Shown: piece by piece, positions 51,600 through 62,320 of the stretch | Layout: each line of letters begins with the position of its first letter | How positions within the stretch are numbered: position 1 is the stretch's first letter | Assembly (NCBI RefSeq): GCF_003751845.1 | Contig: NZ_RJKQ01000001.1 | Location: 1,178,001-1,242,000, forward strand | From: Enterobacter sp. BIGb0383 | GTDB taxonomy: Bacteria; Pseudomonadota; Gammaproteobacteria; Enterobacterales; Enterobacteriaceae | Length of the DNA stretch: 64,000 nt | Direction: 5' to 3' | Translations under genes and position numbers: made by a program | Notes under the pieces: model-generated | The model's input: only the letters and a program-made list of their open reading frames with translations | Databases searched by the model: none | What the model was told of the DNA's origin: nothing

Positions 51600-52994
51600 T
51601 TAGTAGGCCGCTTTATTAACAAAGCCTTTAAATACCGTCAGAAAAACAATTTTGACATCCAACCACAGGCTCCACTCGCGGATGTACTCCAGGTCGAACT
51701 CAACGCGTTTTTCCATTTTTTCCAGGGTGTCGGTCTCGCCGCGCCAGCCGTTAATCTGCGCCCAGCCGGTGATCCCCGGTTTCACTTTATGACGCAGCAT
51801 GTAGCCCTGGATCAGCGAGCGGTACTGCTCGTTATGCGCCACCGCATGCGGACGCGGCCCGACAATCGACATCCCGCCGGTCAGCACGTTAATAAACTGC
51901 GGGAGTTCATCCAGAGAGGTGCGGCGCAGGAAGTTACCGACCGGGGTGACGCGCGGATCGTTTTGCGTCGCCTGGGTGACCACCTTGTCATTCTCCATGA
52001 CCTTCATGGAGCGGAATTTCCAGACCATAATGGGCTTACCGTCCATCCCGTAGCGGGTCTGGCGGAAGATAACCGGCCCCGGCGAGGTAAACTTCACCGC
52101 CAGCGAAATCGCGCAGAGTACCGGGGAGATCAGCATCAGGATCACTCCCGCCAGCACGATATCTTCCAGACGTTTCAGCACGCGGTTAACGCCGGAAAGT
52201 GGCGTGTCGTAGAGAGGCACAATCGGAACGCCGTTCACCTCTTCGATGCGGGAATGCAGCACGTTGAAGGTAAAGACATCCGGGATCAGGATCACCGAAC
52301 AGGTGGTATCAGCCAGATCGTTTACCAGTCGACGGATAGAAGACTCATCCTGCATCGACATGGCGATATAGACATTGTGAATTTTCCCCGCACGTGCATC
52401 CTCAATCAGCTGGTCAAGGTTTCCCGCCCAGTCATTGCTTACGCCGCCGGGCTTCGCATCGTGATAAACACCGACCACCTCAAAGCCCAGCCAGGGCTCC
52501 TCGCGGAAACTGTTCAGCAGCGCCTGCCCTACCGGCTGATCCCCGGCCACCGCCACCCGACGGGTGTTATAGCCGTGATGGCGAAGCCAGCCGGCCCCCA
52601 GGCGAATACAGGTACGACAGGTGATCATGCCGAAACCGGCCAGCAGGTACCAGGCCAGCCAGAGGCTGGTGCTGTTATTGAATTCGTCGTGAAACGCCAT
52701 TAGCCCGGCGCTGAAAATCAGGCTGAGCGTCCAGTTTTGCAGCAGGAGTAGCAGCTCACTCACGATTTTGACGCCGCGCCAGGAGCGGTAGAAATCGGTA
52801 ATGCCGCCGACCATCTGAAATACCACCAGCGTGATCAGCGCCATCAACAGGTAAATATAGAAAAAGGGCAGTGCCCAGAGCTTACAAATTCCCCACAGCA
52901 CACCAAACATAATGGTGATATCGGAGAATCGCTGCACCATTGAAATTAACGATGCATTCGTTTTAGCTCGTTTGCGCTTTGTTAGAGTTGTCAT
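51600..52994 (-). CDS. wcaJ: UDP-glucose:undecaprenyl-phosphate glucose-1-phosphate transferase WcaJ
   Basis: Initiating transferase for colanic acid, moving glucose-1-phosphate to undecaprenyl phosphate. The 464-residue protein has about four N-terminal hydrophobic helices, a CoA-binding-like domain (YNTRRVAVAGDQPVGQALLN near 142), a further helix near residue 280, and the C-terminal bacterial sugar transferase domain with VWKFRSMKVMEND, FLRRTSLDELPQFINVL and KPGITGWAQINGWRGET. The gene is intact, unlike the frequently disrupted wcaJ of some laboratory and clinical isolates. A 68-base gap with a strong hairpin separates it from cpsG. Confidence 0.96.
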   Translation of the reverse strand: MTTLTKRKRAKTNASLISMVQRFSDITIMFGVLWGICKLWALPFFYIYLLMALITLVVFQMVGGITDFYRSWRGVKIVSELLLLLQNWTLSLIFSAGLMAFHDEFNNSTSLWLAWYLLAGFGMITCRTCIRLGAGWLRHHGYNTRRVAVAGDQPVGQALLNSFREEPWLGFEVVGVYHDAKPGGVSNDWAGNLDQLIEDARAGKIHNVYIAMSMQDESSIRRLVNDLADTTCSVILIPDVFTFNVLHSRIEEVNGVPIVPLYDTPLSGVNRVLKRLEDIVLAGVILMLISPVLCAISLAVKFTSPGPVIFRQTRYGMDGKPIMVWKFRSMKVMENDKVVTQATQNDPRVTPVGNFLRRTSLDELPQFINVLTGGMSIVGPRPHAVAHNEQYRSLIQGYMLRHKVKPGITGWAQINGWRGETDTLEKMEKRVEFDLEYIREWSLWLDVKIVFLTVFKGFVNKAAY

Positions 52995-53032
52995 CGTTTT
53001 TCCCGTTAAATTCCGCGTCGAGTCAGAGGGTT

Positions 53033-53057
53033 ATCCCCTCCCATACCGGGAGGGGAT
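53033..53057. other. Strong hairpin between cpsG and wcaJ
   Basis: ATCCCCTCCC and GGGAGGGGAT form a perfect 10-bp stem around a 5-base loop, 6 bases after the cpsG stop codon. No U-tract follows on the minus strand, so it may act as an mRNA-stabilising or polarity element inside the wca operon rather than as a full terminator. Confidence 0.5.
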
Positions 53058-53062
53058 GCCGC

Positions 53063-54433
53063 TTACTGATTCAGTAACGCCAGAATGGCCTGTGTGCGTG
53101 CTTCCATCAGCGGAACATCGCCGCGTGATTCCACATTGAGTCGCACCACGGGTTCGGTATTGGAGGAACGCAGGTTGAAACGCCAGTCGGCAAAGGCCAG
53201 GCTGATACCGTCCGTGCGGTCCACTTCCAGCGCGTCGGCCGCGAAGTGTTGCTCCACGCGGGCAATCGCGTTGACCGGCTCCGCCAGTTTGCTGTTGATC
53301 TCTCCGCTGGCCGGGAACGCCGCCATCCGGTCGCGAACCAGTTCGCCCAGGGATTGTCCTTTCAGGCACAGCAGCTCGGTCACCAGCAGCCAGGGGATCA
53401 TGCCGCTGTCGCAGTAGGCAAAATCACGGAAATAGTGGTGGGCGCTCATTTCCCCGCCGTAGATCGCATCTTCGGCGCGCATCCGCTCTTTGATAAACGC
53501 GTGGCCGGTTTTCGACATCACCGGCGTACCGCCAGCGGCACTCACCACGTCAACGGTGTTCCAGGAGAGGCGCGGGTCGTGAATAATCTTCGCCCCCGGA
53601 TGTTTTTCGAGGAATGCCTCGGCCAGCAGGCCGACAATGTAGTAGCCCTCGATAAACTGTCCACGCTCATCAAACAGGAAACAGCGATCGAAATCGCCGT
53701 CAAAGGCGATACCCAGATCGGCCCCGTGCTCAATCACCGCATTGCGGGTATCGGCGCGACACTCCGGCAGCAGCGGGTTAGGAATGCCGTTGGGGAAGTT
53801 GCCGTCCGGGGTATTGTGGACCTTGATAAAGGTCACCGGCACCTTAAGCGCCTGGAAGCGGGCTTCAATCGCATCAATCACCGGACCGGCGGCACCGTTA
53901 CCGGAGTTAATGACCAGCTTGAGCGGCTTCAGGTTCGCCGGGTTGATATAGCCCAGCAGGTGCTCAATATAGGCATCCTGCAGATTGATTTTCTGATAGC
54001 TGCCACGACGGGCTTCGTCTACCGGCGGGAAGTCGTTGGCTTCCGCCAGACGCTGTACGTCGCGCAGGCCGGTATCGCCGCTGATCGGACGCGCGCCTTC
54101 GCGTACCAGTTTCATCCCGTTGTAGTCCATCGGGTTATGGCTGGCGGTCACTTCGATCCCGCCGTCCACGCCAAGGTGGAAGGTGGCGAAGTAGATCTCT
54201 TCGGTACCGGACAGGCCGATATCCAGCACGTCAACGCCCGCATCGCGCAGGCCTTTAGCCAGCGCCAGCTTCAGGGACTCGCTGGTCAGGCGCACATCGC
54301 CACCCAGCACAATGGTTTTCGGCTTCAGGTACTCGCCGTAGGCACGGCCAATACGCCAGGCGATATCTTCATTTAACTCTTCGCCGAGCTTGCCGCGAAT
54401 GTCATAGGCTTTGAAACAGGTTAATTTGCTCAT
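53063..54433 (-). CDS. cpsG: Phosphomannomutase CpsG (ManB, colanic acid copy)
   Basis: Converts mannose 6-phosphate to mannose 1-phosphate for GDP-L-fucose and colanic acid. The 456-residue product starts [14 protein letters not shown], has the phosphoserine motif [12 protein letters not shown] near residue 98 and the DGDFDRC metal site near 245. Its DNA is close to identical to manB at 30088-31458 over a block of roughly 1,000 bases (53310-54315), then differs in the last 86 codons, where it ends [12 protein letters not shown]. It lies 74 bases downstream of cpsB. Confidence 0.96.
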   Translation of the reverse strand: MSKLTCFKAYDIRGKLGEELNEDIAWRIGRAYGEYLKPKTIVLGGDVRLTSESLKLALAKGLRDAGVDVLDIGLSGTEEIYFATFHLGVDGGIEVTASHNPMDYNGMKLVREGARPISGDTGLRDVQRLAEANDFPPVDEARRGSYQKINLQDAYIEHLLGYINPANLKPLKLVINSGNGAAGPVIDAIEARFQALKVPVTFIKVHNTPDGNFPNGIPNPLLPECRADTRNAVIEHGADLGIAFDGDFDRCFLFDERGQFIEGYYIVGLLAEAFLEKHPGAKIIHDPRLSWNTVDVVSAAGGTPVMSKTGHAFIKERMRAEDAIYGGEMSAHHYFRDFAYCDSGMIPWLLVTELLCLKGQSLGELVRDRMAAFPASGEINSKLAEPVNAIARVEQHFAADALEVDRTDGISLAFADWRFNLRSSNTEPVVRLNVESRGDVPLMEARTQAILALLNQ

Positions 54434-54507
54434 CTTGTACCTTCTTCAGGCAGCGATCCGCCGGGGCCTGCCGGGCAGGCCAGTCCATTATTGATATTCG
54501 TCAGGGG

Positions 54508-55944
54508 TTAAATGCGCCCGTAGCGATCTTCAAATCGCACAATGTCGTCCTCTTCCAGATAGGAGCCGGAACGGACTTCGATCAGATCGAGCGGGATTTT
54601 CCCCGGGTTTTCCAGGCAGTGACGCGCGCCCAGCGGGATATAGACCGATTCGTTTTCACCAATCAGCTTGATCTCACCGTCGATGGTCACTTTGGCGGTA
54701 CCAGCGACCACGATCCAGTGCTCGGCCCGGTGGTGATGCATCTGCAGAGAGAGCCCTTCCCCGGCCTTCACGCTGATGCGTTTGACCTGATAGCGTTCGC
54801 CCGCGTCGATGGAGTCATATTTCCCCCACGGACGGTAAACTTCGCGGTGAATATGGTGTTCATGGCGGCCATCGGCTTTGATTTTCTCGACGACTTTTTT
54901 GACGTCCTGTACGGCGGCGCGGTCGGCAATCAGCACCGCATCTTTGGTCTGCACCACCACAAGGTCTTTCACCCCGACGGTGGTCACCAGGCCTGACTCG
55001 GCGTAGATATAGCTGTTTTCGGTGTTATGGCTGATCACATCCCCGTGGTGGACGTTACCTTCCGGCGTATGGGCGCTGATCTCCCAGAGAGAAGACCAGG
55101 AACCCACATCGCTCCAGCCTGCATCCAACGGCACCACCACCGCATCGGCCGTCTGCTCCATCACCGCATAGTCGACAGACTCTTCCGGACAGGCGAGGAA
55201 CGCCTCTTCATCAACGCGGATAAAGTCGAGATCCGGGTCGACTACGCTCATCGCCTTCTCACAGGCGTCAAGAATATCCGGGCGGAATTTGCGCAGTTCC
55301 TCGATAAAACGACCGGCGCGGAACAGGAACATACCGCTATTCCAGTAGTATTCGCCGCTGGCAATATAGGACTCGGCGGTTTCCTGATTCGGTTTTTCGA
55401 CAAACTGGGCCACGTCGAAGGCCACCGCGTCTTTATCGCCCGGCGTTACGTCGCCGCGACGAATATAGCCGTAGCCGGTTTCCGGCTGGTTCGGCACGAT
55501 ACCGAAAGTCACCAGCTTGCCGCTTTCGGCAAACGGGATGGCGTCGCGAACCGCCTGGCGGAACGCCTCTTCATTCTGGATCATATGGTCGGCGGCCAGC
55601 ACCAGCAGCAGCGGGTCGCCATCCGGGGCATTGCGTTTTGCCGCCAGCGCCGCAAGGGCGATCGCCGGTGCGGTGTTGCGCCCCGCCGGTTCCAGGATGA
55701 TATTTTCCGTCAGTTTGTTCAGCTGGCGCAGCTGCTCGGCCACGATAAAGCGGTGCTGTTCGTTACAGATCACCACCGGGCTTTCGCACTGGACGCCGTT
55801 CAGGCGTGAAACGGTTGCCTGCAGCATGGTCTGTTCCCCTTTCAGGCAGAGGAACTGTTTGGGGTAAAGCACGCGCGACAGCGGCCAGAGACGGCTACCG
55901 GTGCCACCCGCCATCACGACCGGATAAAGCTGTGATTGACTCAT
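54508..55944 (-). CDS. cpsB: Mannose-1-phosphate guanylyltransferase CpsB (ManC, colanic acid copy)
   Basis: Forms GDP-mannose for the GDP-L-fucose branch of colanic acid. The 478-residue product has [20 protein letters not shown] at the N-terminus, [14 protein letters not shown] in the middle, and a C-terminal cupin domain with [12 protein letters not shown] and [11 protein letters not shown]. It is recognisably related to manC at 31531-32964 but has many differences in both protein and DNA, unlike the manB pair. It starts 3 bases after the wcaI stop. Confidence 0.96.
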   Translation of the reverse strand: MSQSQLYPVVMAGGTGSRLWPLSRVLYPKQFLCLKGEQTMLQATVSRLNGVQCESPVVICNEQHRFIVAEQLRQLNKLTENIILEPAGRNTAPAIALAALAAKRNAPDGDPLLLVLAADHMIQNEEAFRQAVRDAIPFAESGKLVTFGIVPNQPETGYGYIRRGDVTPGDKDAVAFDVAQFVEKPNQETAESYIASGEYYWNSGMFLFRAGRFIEELRKFRPDILDACEKAMSVVDPDLDFIRVDEEAFLACPEESVDYAVMEQTADAVVVPLDAGWSDVGSWSSLWEISAHTPEGNVHHGDVISHNTENSYIYAESGLVTTVGVKDLVVVQTKDAVLIADRAAVQDVKKVVEKIKADGRHEHHIHREVYRPWGKYDSIDAGERYQVKRISVKAGEGLSLQMHHHRAEHWIVVAGTAKVTIDGEIKLIGENESVYIPLGARHCLENPGKIPLDLIEVRSGSYLEEDDIVRFEDRYGRI

Positions 55945-55947
55945 TTT

Positions 55948-57168
55948 TTAACCCCGAATATCAGCAATAAATTGGCTTAACACGCTCTCTTTTTCGAGCG
56001 TGCGTTCAGCATATTCGCGCGCAATGTCGTTGACTTTCGGCAGCGCGAGGGCCTGTTCAATGCCCGTTACCAGCGCCGGAACATGCTCCGGCTCAACGCA
56101 AACGGCGATCCCCGGCAGGCTGGTGCACAGCTGGCCCAGCTCGGTGTCCGCCTCTGCGGTAATCACAGCATTCCCGCCCACGGCCAGAATGTTGGTTAAC
56201 TTCGACGGCAGTACCGCATCCGCCGCGCCGCGTTTCTGGATAACCAGATGGCAGTCGGCCATTTTCAGCAGCGCCGGCAGCGCTTCATAAGGCTGCAGCG
56301 GGAAGAATTTCACGTTGGGCAACTGCTTTTCAGCCGCCTCTTTTTCCAGCCGCGCCTTACCGCCGCCCTGCCCTACGATGACAAAGGTCCAGGGACGATC
56401 GCGCAGCGCCTCGGCGGCGGCAATGACGTTTTCCAGCCCCTGCTTCTCACCGATATTGCCGGAGTAGAGAATAATTTTGTGTGCGTCATCCAGCCCGAGC
56501 GAGGCGCGCAGCGCCGCGACCTCAGCCGCATCGACGTCGCGAAAACGGGCGACTTCCGACCAGTTAGGGAAGAAGATCACCTTTTGCTCCGCCACGCCTT
56601 TCTCGCACGCCTTGTTCATCATCGAGCGCGAAATGGTGGAGACGTTATCGACGTTTTGCAGGCCGCTACGCTCAAAGGCCGCCGCCAGACGGGCAACTTT
56701 GCCGCTCTTGCCCCCGGCCATTCCGAGGCCAAGCATCGCATCCACTTCGTAATCCTGAATGTGCAGCAGCGTGCGGGCACCGGAGAGTTTCGCCAGCAGG
56801 CGCATTCCCGGCGTACAAAAGAGCGTCGGCACCACGCCGATAATGCGATCCGGCTTCCAGCGACGCTGGGCCATCAGCGGGAAGAAGCTGCTGAGGGCAA
56901 AGCTGCCGAGATGCATCAGACGCTTCAGCGTTGAAGGCTGTTTGGGTACGTACAGCGGGCAGCGCCAGACGGTGGCGGCCCCCTGCTCCCGGCGATAGCG
57001 CCAGGCGGAATATTGTTCCCCGACTTTCCACTGGGGATAGTATGGCGGGGCGGTAATCACCCGCACCTCGTGGCCCTGACGGGCCATCCACTCCACCATC
57101 TCGCCGGTGTACTTACCGATACCGGTCAGCTCCGGGGAATAGTTGATGCCGTAGACCAGGATTTTCAT
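55948..57168 (-). CDS. wcaI: Colanic acid glycosyltransferase WcaI
   Basis: GT4-like transferase; the usual assignment is transfer of fucose in colanic acid. The 406-residue protein begins [20 protein letters not shown] and has [26 protein letters not shown] (in pieces: [18 protein letters not shown] about 232-249) and [19 protein letters not shown] near the C-terminus. It overlaps the gmm stop by 4 bases. Confidence 0.94.
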   Translation of the reverse strand: MKILVYGINYSPELTGIGKYTGEMVEWMARQGHEVRVITAPPYYPQWKVGEQYSAWRYRREQGAATVWRCPLYVPKQPSTLKRLMHLGSFALSSFFPLMAQRRWKPDRIIGVVPTLFCTPGMRLLAKLSGARTLLHIQDYEVDAMLGLGMAGGKSGKVARLAAAFERSGLQNVDNVSTISRSMMNKACEKGVAEQKVIFFPNWSEVARFRDVDAAEVAALRASLGLDDAHKIILYSGNIGEKQGLENVIAAAEALRDRPWTFVIVGQGGGKARLEKEAAEKQLPNVKFFPLQPYEALPALLKMADCHLVIQKRGAADAVLPSKLTNILAVGGNAVITAEADTELGQLCTSLPGIAVCVEPEHVPALVTGIEQALALPKVNDIAREYAERTLEKESVLSQFIADIRG

Positions 57169-57644
57169 AGGCCCGGCACTCCGGCCTGACGTTCGGCCAG
57201 GAAGTACGCCCGGCTGTTGTCGTGGACATTGTCGTGAGCCAGCAGCGCGTCCGGCGTCAACCAGCAGTAGTCGTTGTGCTGCTCGACCGGCAGCGCCAGC
57301 GTCTTCGAGTCGACCCGCAGACGGAACCCCAGCACGATGTAGTGGGTGGAGAAATCCGTCCCGGAGAAGTTGTCGTCATAGAAGTGCTGCCAGACGCCGT
57401 AAAACTCGCCTGCCGACATCGGCAGGCAAACGCCCAGTTCCGCTTCTGTCAGACGCATAAACGCGTCCGCCAGCGTTTCATCCTTCTGCACGCGGCCACC
57501 AGGCACAAACCACCGGCCCTGGGCCGGACGGTTGTTGCGCTTGCCGAGCAGAAATTCCCCCGCCTCGTTCTCCACCACCAGATCGATTGAGATCAGCGGC
57601 GTTGAACGTACTACCGTGGCAAAGTCTTCATGACTCAGGAACAT
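57165..57644 (-). CDS. gmm: GDP-mannose mannosyl hydrolase Gmm (WcaH, Nudix)
   Basis: Hydrolyses GDP-mannose or GDP-glucose to the sugar and GDP, probably balancing the nucleotide-sugar pool. The 159-residue protein has the modified Nudix box [23 protein letters not shown] (in two parts: [17 protein letters not shown] and TEAELGV, about 49-72), in which one of the usual glutamates is missing as known for this family. It lies between fcl and wcaI, 4 bases upstream of the latter's start. Confidence 0.95.
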   Translation of the reverse strand: MFLSHEDFATVVRSTPLISIDLVVENEAGEFLLGKRNNRPAQGRWFVPGGRVQKDETLADAFMRLTEAELGVCLPMSAGEFYGVWQHFYDDNFSGTDFSTHYIVLGFRLRVDSKTLALPVEQHNDYCWLTPDALLAHDNVHDNSRAYFLAERQAGVPGL

Positions 57645-57648
57645 GCTG

Positions 57649-58614
57649 TTACCCCCGGAACCGGTGCTGGTTTTCCAGGAACCACTGGTACGTACTGGCC
57701 AGGCCCTGCTCCAGCCCCACTTCGTGGTACCAACCGAGCTGATGCAGACGGGTCACGTCCAGCAACTTACGCGGCGTCCCGTCAGGTTTGGTGGCGTCAA
57801 AGACCACGCGGCCCTTGTAGCCCACCACCTGCGCGATGGTCTGCGCCAGCTCGCGGATAGTGCAGTCCACGCCGGTTCCGACGTTGATATGCGACAGCAT
57901 CGGTTCGGTATTTTCCTGCCACACTTCTGCATCCAGCTCCATCACGTGGATGCTGGCCGCGGCCATATCATCAACGTGGAGGAACTCGCGCATCGGTGTC
58001 CCGCTGCCCCACACCACCACGTCCGGTGCACTCTCGGCCGTCGCTTCATGGAAACGGCGCAGCAGCGCCGGGATCACATGCGAGTTGCTCGGGTGAAAGT
58101 TGTCATGCGGACCGTACAGATTGGTCGGCATCACCGAGCGATAATCGCGGCCATACTGGCGGTTGTAGGACTCGCACAGCTTGATGCCCGCAATTTTGGC
58201 GATGGCATAAGGCTCGTTGGTAGCTTCCAGCGTGCCCTGCAGCAGTTCACTCTCGGCAATCGGCTGCTTCGCCATCTTCGGGTAGATACAGGATGAGCCG
58301 AGGAACAGCAGCTTATTAACGTTGTGCACATGCGCAGCGTGAATAATGTTGCTCTCGATCATCATGTTTTCGAAGATGAAGTCAGCCGGGTAGGTATTGT
58401 TGGCCACAATACCGCCCACTTTCGCCGCCGCCAGGTAGACCTGATCGATGCGCTCCGCGGCAAAAAAGTCGTTTACCGCTTTGCTGTCCAGCAGGTTCAG
58501 CTCGTCGCGGCTGCGGAGCACCAGCTCCACGTCGCCGCGCTGTTCAAGCTGTCTGGCGATGGCCGATCCCACCATCCCGCGGTGACCGGCCACAAAAATA
58601 CGTTGTTTGCTCAT
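57649..58614 (-). CDS. fcl: GDP-L-fucose synthase Fcl (WcaG)
   Basis: Bifunctional epimerase/reductase converting GDP-4-keto-6-deoxymannose to GDP-L-fucose. The 321-residue SDR has the NADP motif [14 protein letters not shown] (residues 8-21), [10 protein letters not shown] (104-113) with the catalytic Cys, and YAIAK (Y136, K140). It lies 2 bases after the gmd stop and 4 bases before gmm. Confidence 0.97.
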   Translation of the reverse strand: MSKQRIFVAGHRGMVGSAIARQLEQRGDVELVLRSRDELNLLDSKAVNDFFAAERIDQVYLAAAKVGGIVANNTYPADFIFENMMIESNIIHAAHVHNVNKLLFLGSSCIYPKMAKQPIAESELLQGTLEATNEPYAIAKIAGIKLCESYNRQYGRDYRSVMPTNLYGPHDNFHPSNSHVIPALLRRFHEATAESAPDVVVWGSGTPMREFLHVDDMAAASIHVMELDAEVWQENTEPMLSHINVGTGVDCTIRELAQTIAQVVGYKGRVVFDATKPDGTPRKLLDVTRLHQLGWYHEVGLEQGLASTYQWFLENQHRFRG

Positions 58615-58616
58615 GC

Positions 58617-59738
58617 TCAGGACTCCAGCGCGATGGCAACCTCATAACCGTGAGACTTAAGCAGCGAGTGTTTTTTCGCCGCTTCCAGATCTTTTGCCAC
58701 CATCTCGGAGACCATCTCCTGCAGCGTAATTTCCGGTTTCCAGCCCAGTTTTTCGTGCGCTTTGGTCGGGTCGCCCAGCAGGGTTTCCACTTCCGCCGGA
58801 CGGAAGTAGCGTGGATCAACGGCCACCATCACGTCGCCAGGCTGCACGCCAGGGGCGTCATGACCGGTAACGGAAACCACGATGCCTTTCTCTTCAACGC
58901 CGGTACCTTCAAAGCGCAGTTTGATGCCCAGCTGAGCGGCTGCCATCTCAACGAACTGACGCACGGAGTACTGCACGCCGGTCGCGATAACGAAGTCTTC
59001 CGGCTGCTCCTGCTGCAGCATCATCCACTGCATTTTCACGTAGTCTTTGGCGTGGCCCCAGTCACGCAGGGAGTCCATATTGCCGAGGTACAGGCACTTC
59101 TCCAGGCCCTGGGCGATATTGGCGATAGCGCGGGTGATTTTACGGGTCACGAAGGTTTCGCCACGGCGCGGAGACTCGTGGTTGAACAGGATGCCGTTAC
59201 AGGCGTACATGCCGTAGGACTCACGGTAATTTACGGTGATCCAGTAGGCGTACAGCTTGGCCACCGCGTACGGAGAGCGCGGATAGAACGGCGTGGTCTC
59301 TTTCTGCGGGATTTCCTGCACCAGACCGTACAGCTCAGAGGTGGAGGCCTGATAGAAACGGGTTTTCTTTTCCAGGCCCAGGAAGCGAATGGCTTCCAGC
59401 AGACGCAGGGTACCCATGGCATCCACGTCAGCCGTGTATTCCGGGGATTCGAAGGAGACCGCAACGTGGCTCATTGCACCCAGGTTATAGACTTCATCCG
59501 GCTGCACTTCCTGCAGAATGCGGGTCAGGTTAGAGGAGTCGGTCAGGTCGCCATAGTGCAGATGGAACTTCGGATTGCTACTGTGCGGATCCTGGTAGAT
59601 ATGGTCCACGCGTTCGGTGTTAAAGGAGGAAGCGCGACGCTTGATGCCGTGAACTTCGTACCCTTTTTCCAGCAGAAGCTCAGCCAGATAAGAACCATCC
59701 TGCCCGGTTACGCCGGTGATGAGAGCGACTTTAGTCAT
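58617..59738 (-). CDS. gmd: GDP-mannose 4,6-dehydratase Gmd
   Basis: First step of GDP-fucose synthesis. The 373-residue SDR has [20 protein letters not shown] (residues 5-24), the catalytic T133, E135 and Y157/K161 ([15 protein letters not shown]) at exactly the positions known for E. coli Gmd, and [14 protein letters not shown]. It forms a pair with fcl. Confidence 0.98.
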   Translation of the reverse strand: MTKVALITGVTGQDGSYLAELLLEKGYEVHGIKRRASSFNTERVDHIYQDPHSSNPKFHLHYGDLTDSSNLTRILQEVQPDEVYNLGAMSHVAVSFESPEYTADVDAMGTLRLLEAIRFLGLEKKTRFYQASTSELYGLVQEIPQKETTPFYPRSPYAVAKLYAYWITVNYRESYGMYACNGILFNHESPRRGETFVTRKITRAIANIAQGLEKCLYLGNMDSLRDWGHAKDYVKMQWMMLQQEQPEDFVIATGVQYSVRQFVEMAAAQLGIKLRFEGTGVEEKGIVVSVTGHDAPGVQPGDVMVAVDPRYFRPAEVETLLGDPTKAHEKLGWKPEITLQEMVSEMVAKDLEAAKKHSLLKSHGYEVAIALES

Positions 59739-59766
59739 GATTATATTCCTCTGTACTTATCAGAAA

Positions 59767-60315
59767 TTATTCAGTTTCAACGCGTTCGCGTATCACCACT
59801 GCGGGGTTGCCACGGCAAATCACATTTGCCGGTAGCGATTTAAAAACGCTGCTTCGCGCACCAATAACGGTGCCGTCGCCGATCGTTACGCCGGGAGCGA
59901 CAAACACATCCGTCGCCAGCCAGCACTTCTCGCCAATCACAATTGGCGTCGAACGAATATCAAAATGCGCACTCTGGTAATCGTGACTGCCGGTGCACAA
60001 ATAACACTTCTGCGATACCACGGCGTTTGCGCCGATGGTTATCTCACCGAGGGTATAGAGCACGGCATCGTCTCCAACCCAGGCGTAATCCCCGAGCGTT
60101 AATTTCCAGGGATAGGTAATTTTCACCGAAGGACGAATAACCACGCCCTTGCCAATCCGCGCGCCAAATAGCCGTAATAAAAAGGCGCGCCAGCGGTACA
60201 ATACCTGTGGGGACCAGGCAAACAGCGTTGCCTGCACCGCCCACCACAGTTGAACCTTAATTCCACCCGCGCCCCGAAAACCTTTTGGCACCGAGAATCC
60301 GTTTAGCTCTTGCAT
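59767..60315 (-). CDS. wcaF: Colanic acid O-acetyltransferase WcaF
   Basis: Hexapeptide-repeat acetyltransferase of the colanic acid operon. The ATG at 60315 gives 182 residues, equal to E. coli WcaF; the GTG one codon before is in frame but not needed. Visible are the N-terminal FSVPKGFRGAGGIKVQLWW, repeats such as LTLGDYAWVGDDAVLYTLG and ITIGANAVVSQKCYL, the catalytic His in CTGSHDYQSAHF (about residue 119), and CRGNPAVVIRERVE at the end. Confidence 0.96.
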   Translation of the reverse strand: MQELNGFSVPKGFRGAGGIKVQLWWAVQATLFAWSPQVLYRWRAFLLRLFGARIGKGVVIRPSVKITYPWKLTLGDYAWVGDDAVLYTLGEITIGANAVVSQKCYLCTGSHDYQSAHFDIRSTPIVIGEKCWLATDVFVAPGVTIGDGTVIGARSSVFKSLPANVICRGNPAVVIRERVETE

Positions 60316-60336
60316 CACTTTTCCTTATATCCCGCT

Positions 60337-61083
60337 TTATGCTTTGTTATATAAGGCTTTTGTTTTACCGGTTGTCCGCAGACGCAACCGATAAGAAAGC
60401 TCGGCCCAGAAACCCGGCACGCGTAATATTTTGCGCTGCACATTGCGGGCATCCTGACATAATTCCAGATTATTCGAGGTTGACACCCCGCCCATCGAGA
60501 ATTCCGAGACCAGGCACTTAATGCGATTAAAGGCATAGCCGGACTTATACATCTTCGCCGCCAGGGCATAATCCGATGACACACGATACTGGAGATCGTA
60601 GGGATGTTTTTTTAACCCATTCACCGGGAAAAAGATGGCCTGATGGCTGGCCGGCAGACTGTGATAGATATACCAGCCACTTTTCGCACTACGGCGGACC
60701 TTATTCCCGTCGCCAAAATCCAGTAGCGCATCACCGATATACATGGCGTCATCTTTTTTGTCCGCCAGCTGGCGGGCAAAATCCGCCACGTCGGCGTGGA
60801 AAATATCGCCGGAATTAAGAAAGATAGCGAAACGGCCGCGGGCCATATCGATCCCCTTATTCATGGCATCATAAAGTCCGTTATCTTTCTCGCTGACGTA
60901 GCGCAGGTGATGCTGCCCGTTCAGGTTTTGCAGGAACTCCGCCGTGCCGTCCTGCGAGCCACCGTCTACAACGATCCACTCGAAGCTGATGTCAGTGGCG
61001 CGTGCCAGCTGCTGAAGCGACTGCCAGGTTTTCACCACTCCGTCATAATTTCGAAACGCTACGGTAATAACAGTCAGCAGCAT
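60337..61083 (-). CDS. wcaE: Colanic acid glycosyltransferase WcaE (GT2)
   Basis: GT2-family inverting transferase. The ATG at 61083 ([20 protein letters not shown]) gives 248 residues as in E. coli; the longer frame adds four residues upstream. It has [20 protein letters not shown] (about 35-54), an [19 protein letters not shown] block with the DxD-like acidic residues (SGD, about residues 93-95) and ends [13 protein letters not shown]. It starts 16 bases downstream of the wcaD stop. Confidence 0.96.
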   Translation of the reverse strand: MLLTVITVAFRNYDGVVKTWQSLQQLARATDISFEWIVVDGGSQDGTAEFLQNLNGQHHLRYVSEKDNGLYDAMNKGIDMARGRFAIFLNSGDIFHADVADFARQLADKKDDAMYIGDALLDFGDGNKVRRSAKSGWYIYHSLPASHQAIFFPVNGLKKHPYDLQYRVSSDYALAAKMYKSGYAFNRIKCLVSEFSMGGVSTSNNLELCQDARNVQRKILRVPGFWAELSYRLRLRTTGKTKALYNKA

Positions 61084-61099
61084 GTTTAGATTCACCCTA

Positions 61100-62320
61100 T
61101 CAATTCTTCGTTATATTTAACGCCTTGCGGAAAATAAACGGACAGACAATTAAGAAAGCATATTCCGGGCTAAAAATTGACCCCGTAAAAAACAACGACA
61201 CGGGAGTAAACAGGTACAGTTGAACGCCAAAGTTCCGGTTATTTCCAAAAGCATTGATCGTCATGCGACCCACTTTAAACAGATACCATGCCGTCAGTAT
61301 TACTGCGAACCATGAAAAATAGATGATTAACAGATACAGACCATTGTCTATGGTTTTCCCGACATCCGCACCGTTAAATATTCCGAATGATGCGACATAT
61401 TCGTAAAGAGATCCGAACCGTACCATGCCATCAATATTTGTCAGGGAATACCCGACCATCACCAGCGGCCCGATGATTCGATAATATGATGACGACCCCT
61501 CAGTTCCGAGGTCTCCCAGTCGCGTTGCAATATAGGGGAAGGCGAAAACCAGCCCCACCATAAACGCGGTTAAGGATATAATTGCCAGCGGTAGTCTTTT
61601 TCTTATTGCATCCTTGTTCAAATACTGAAACGCCCATTCGAGAAGGTAAAACAGAATAAATGTCATTACCCCGGAAAACGATCCCGAAAGAACTATCCCT
61701 GCCAGAATCATAGCATCTGTCTTTGGTGTTTTGATACCGAACTGTTTGATGCAGAGCCAAATTGAGATTAGTGCCAGAGCAAAGAATGCCGGTTCGAAAT
61801 AGAGAGCAGTGGTACGCTTACCACCGAACTTTATGAAATTAAGTACATAGCTATTACTGTAAATCAGATATTTCGAAATCATCTCCATCAAACTGCTGCC
61901 ACCGGTAAGAATAATCTGCGCCATTTCCAGGGCCGCAAGCAGAACGATAAACCCAACCGCCAGGTAGAAGAAACGCAAAATCTTAGCGTGGTTATGGGGT
62001 GAAACCTGCTTAAAGCGTATGCTCCACACCATGCCAATGATGATCACCAGGTAGATAAAGAGCAGGGTCGAGGTGACGTACTTCCCGGCGTTAAGCGACG
62101 TACCGAAGATATAGTTGAACAGCGTCAGCCCGGCCCCGATCCCTAAGGCAATCATCAGTTTTTTCAGGTTAATTTTGTCCACGTACAGCAATAGCAGCAG
62201 CGGCAAAAAAGTCACAACGGTTATCGGAAAGCTCTCACCGATCTGGGCCAGCTTGACGTTGACCAGCAGGTAAATCAGCGGCAGAGCCAGATAACTACAG
62301 ATTCTGATAGAACGAGACAT
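61100..62320 (-). CDS. wcaD: Colanic acid polymerase WcaD (Wzy)
   Basis: Putative polymerase of colanic acid repeat units in the inner membrane. I choose the ATG at 62320 ([20 protein letters not shown]), giving 406 residues against 405 in E. coli; the ORF extends 74 codons further but that part lies in wcaC and reads as unrelated basic sequence. About ten hydrophobic helices are visible, with a large periplasmic-type loop around [20 protein letters not shown]. It overlaps wcaC by 26 bases, an unusually long overlap but the same arrangement as in E. coli. Confidence 0.94.
   Translation of the reverse strand: MSRSIRICSYLALPLIYLLVNVKLAQIGESFPITVVTFLPLLLLLYVDKINLKKLMIALGIGAGLTLFNYIFGTSLNAGKYVTSTLLFIYLVIIIGMVWSIRFKQVSPHNHAKILRFFYLAVGFIVLLAALEMAQIILTGGSSLMEMISKYLIYSNSYVLNFIKFGGKRTTALYFEPAFFALALISIWLCIKQFGIKTPKTDAMILAGIVLSGSFSGVMTFILFYLLEWAFQYLNKDAIRKRLPLAIISLTAFMVGLVFAFPYIATRLGDLGTEGSSSYYRIIGPLVMVGYSLTNIDGMVRFGSLYEYVASFGIFNGADVGKTIDNGLYLLIIYFSWFAVILTAWYLFKVGRMTINAFGNNRNFGVQLYLFTPVSLFFTGSIFSPEYAFLIVCPFIFRKALNITKN

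Noticed and set aside
50988-52703. 571-codon plus-strand frame over wzxC/wcaJ
   Set aside because: Antisense shadow of two membrane protein genes; composition is H/Q/R-rich with no motif.
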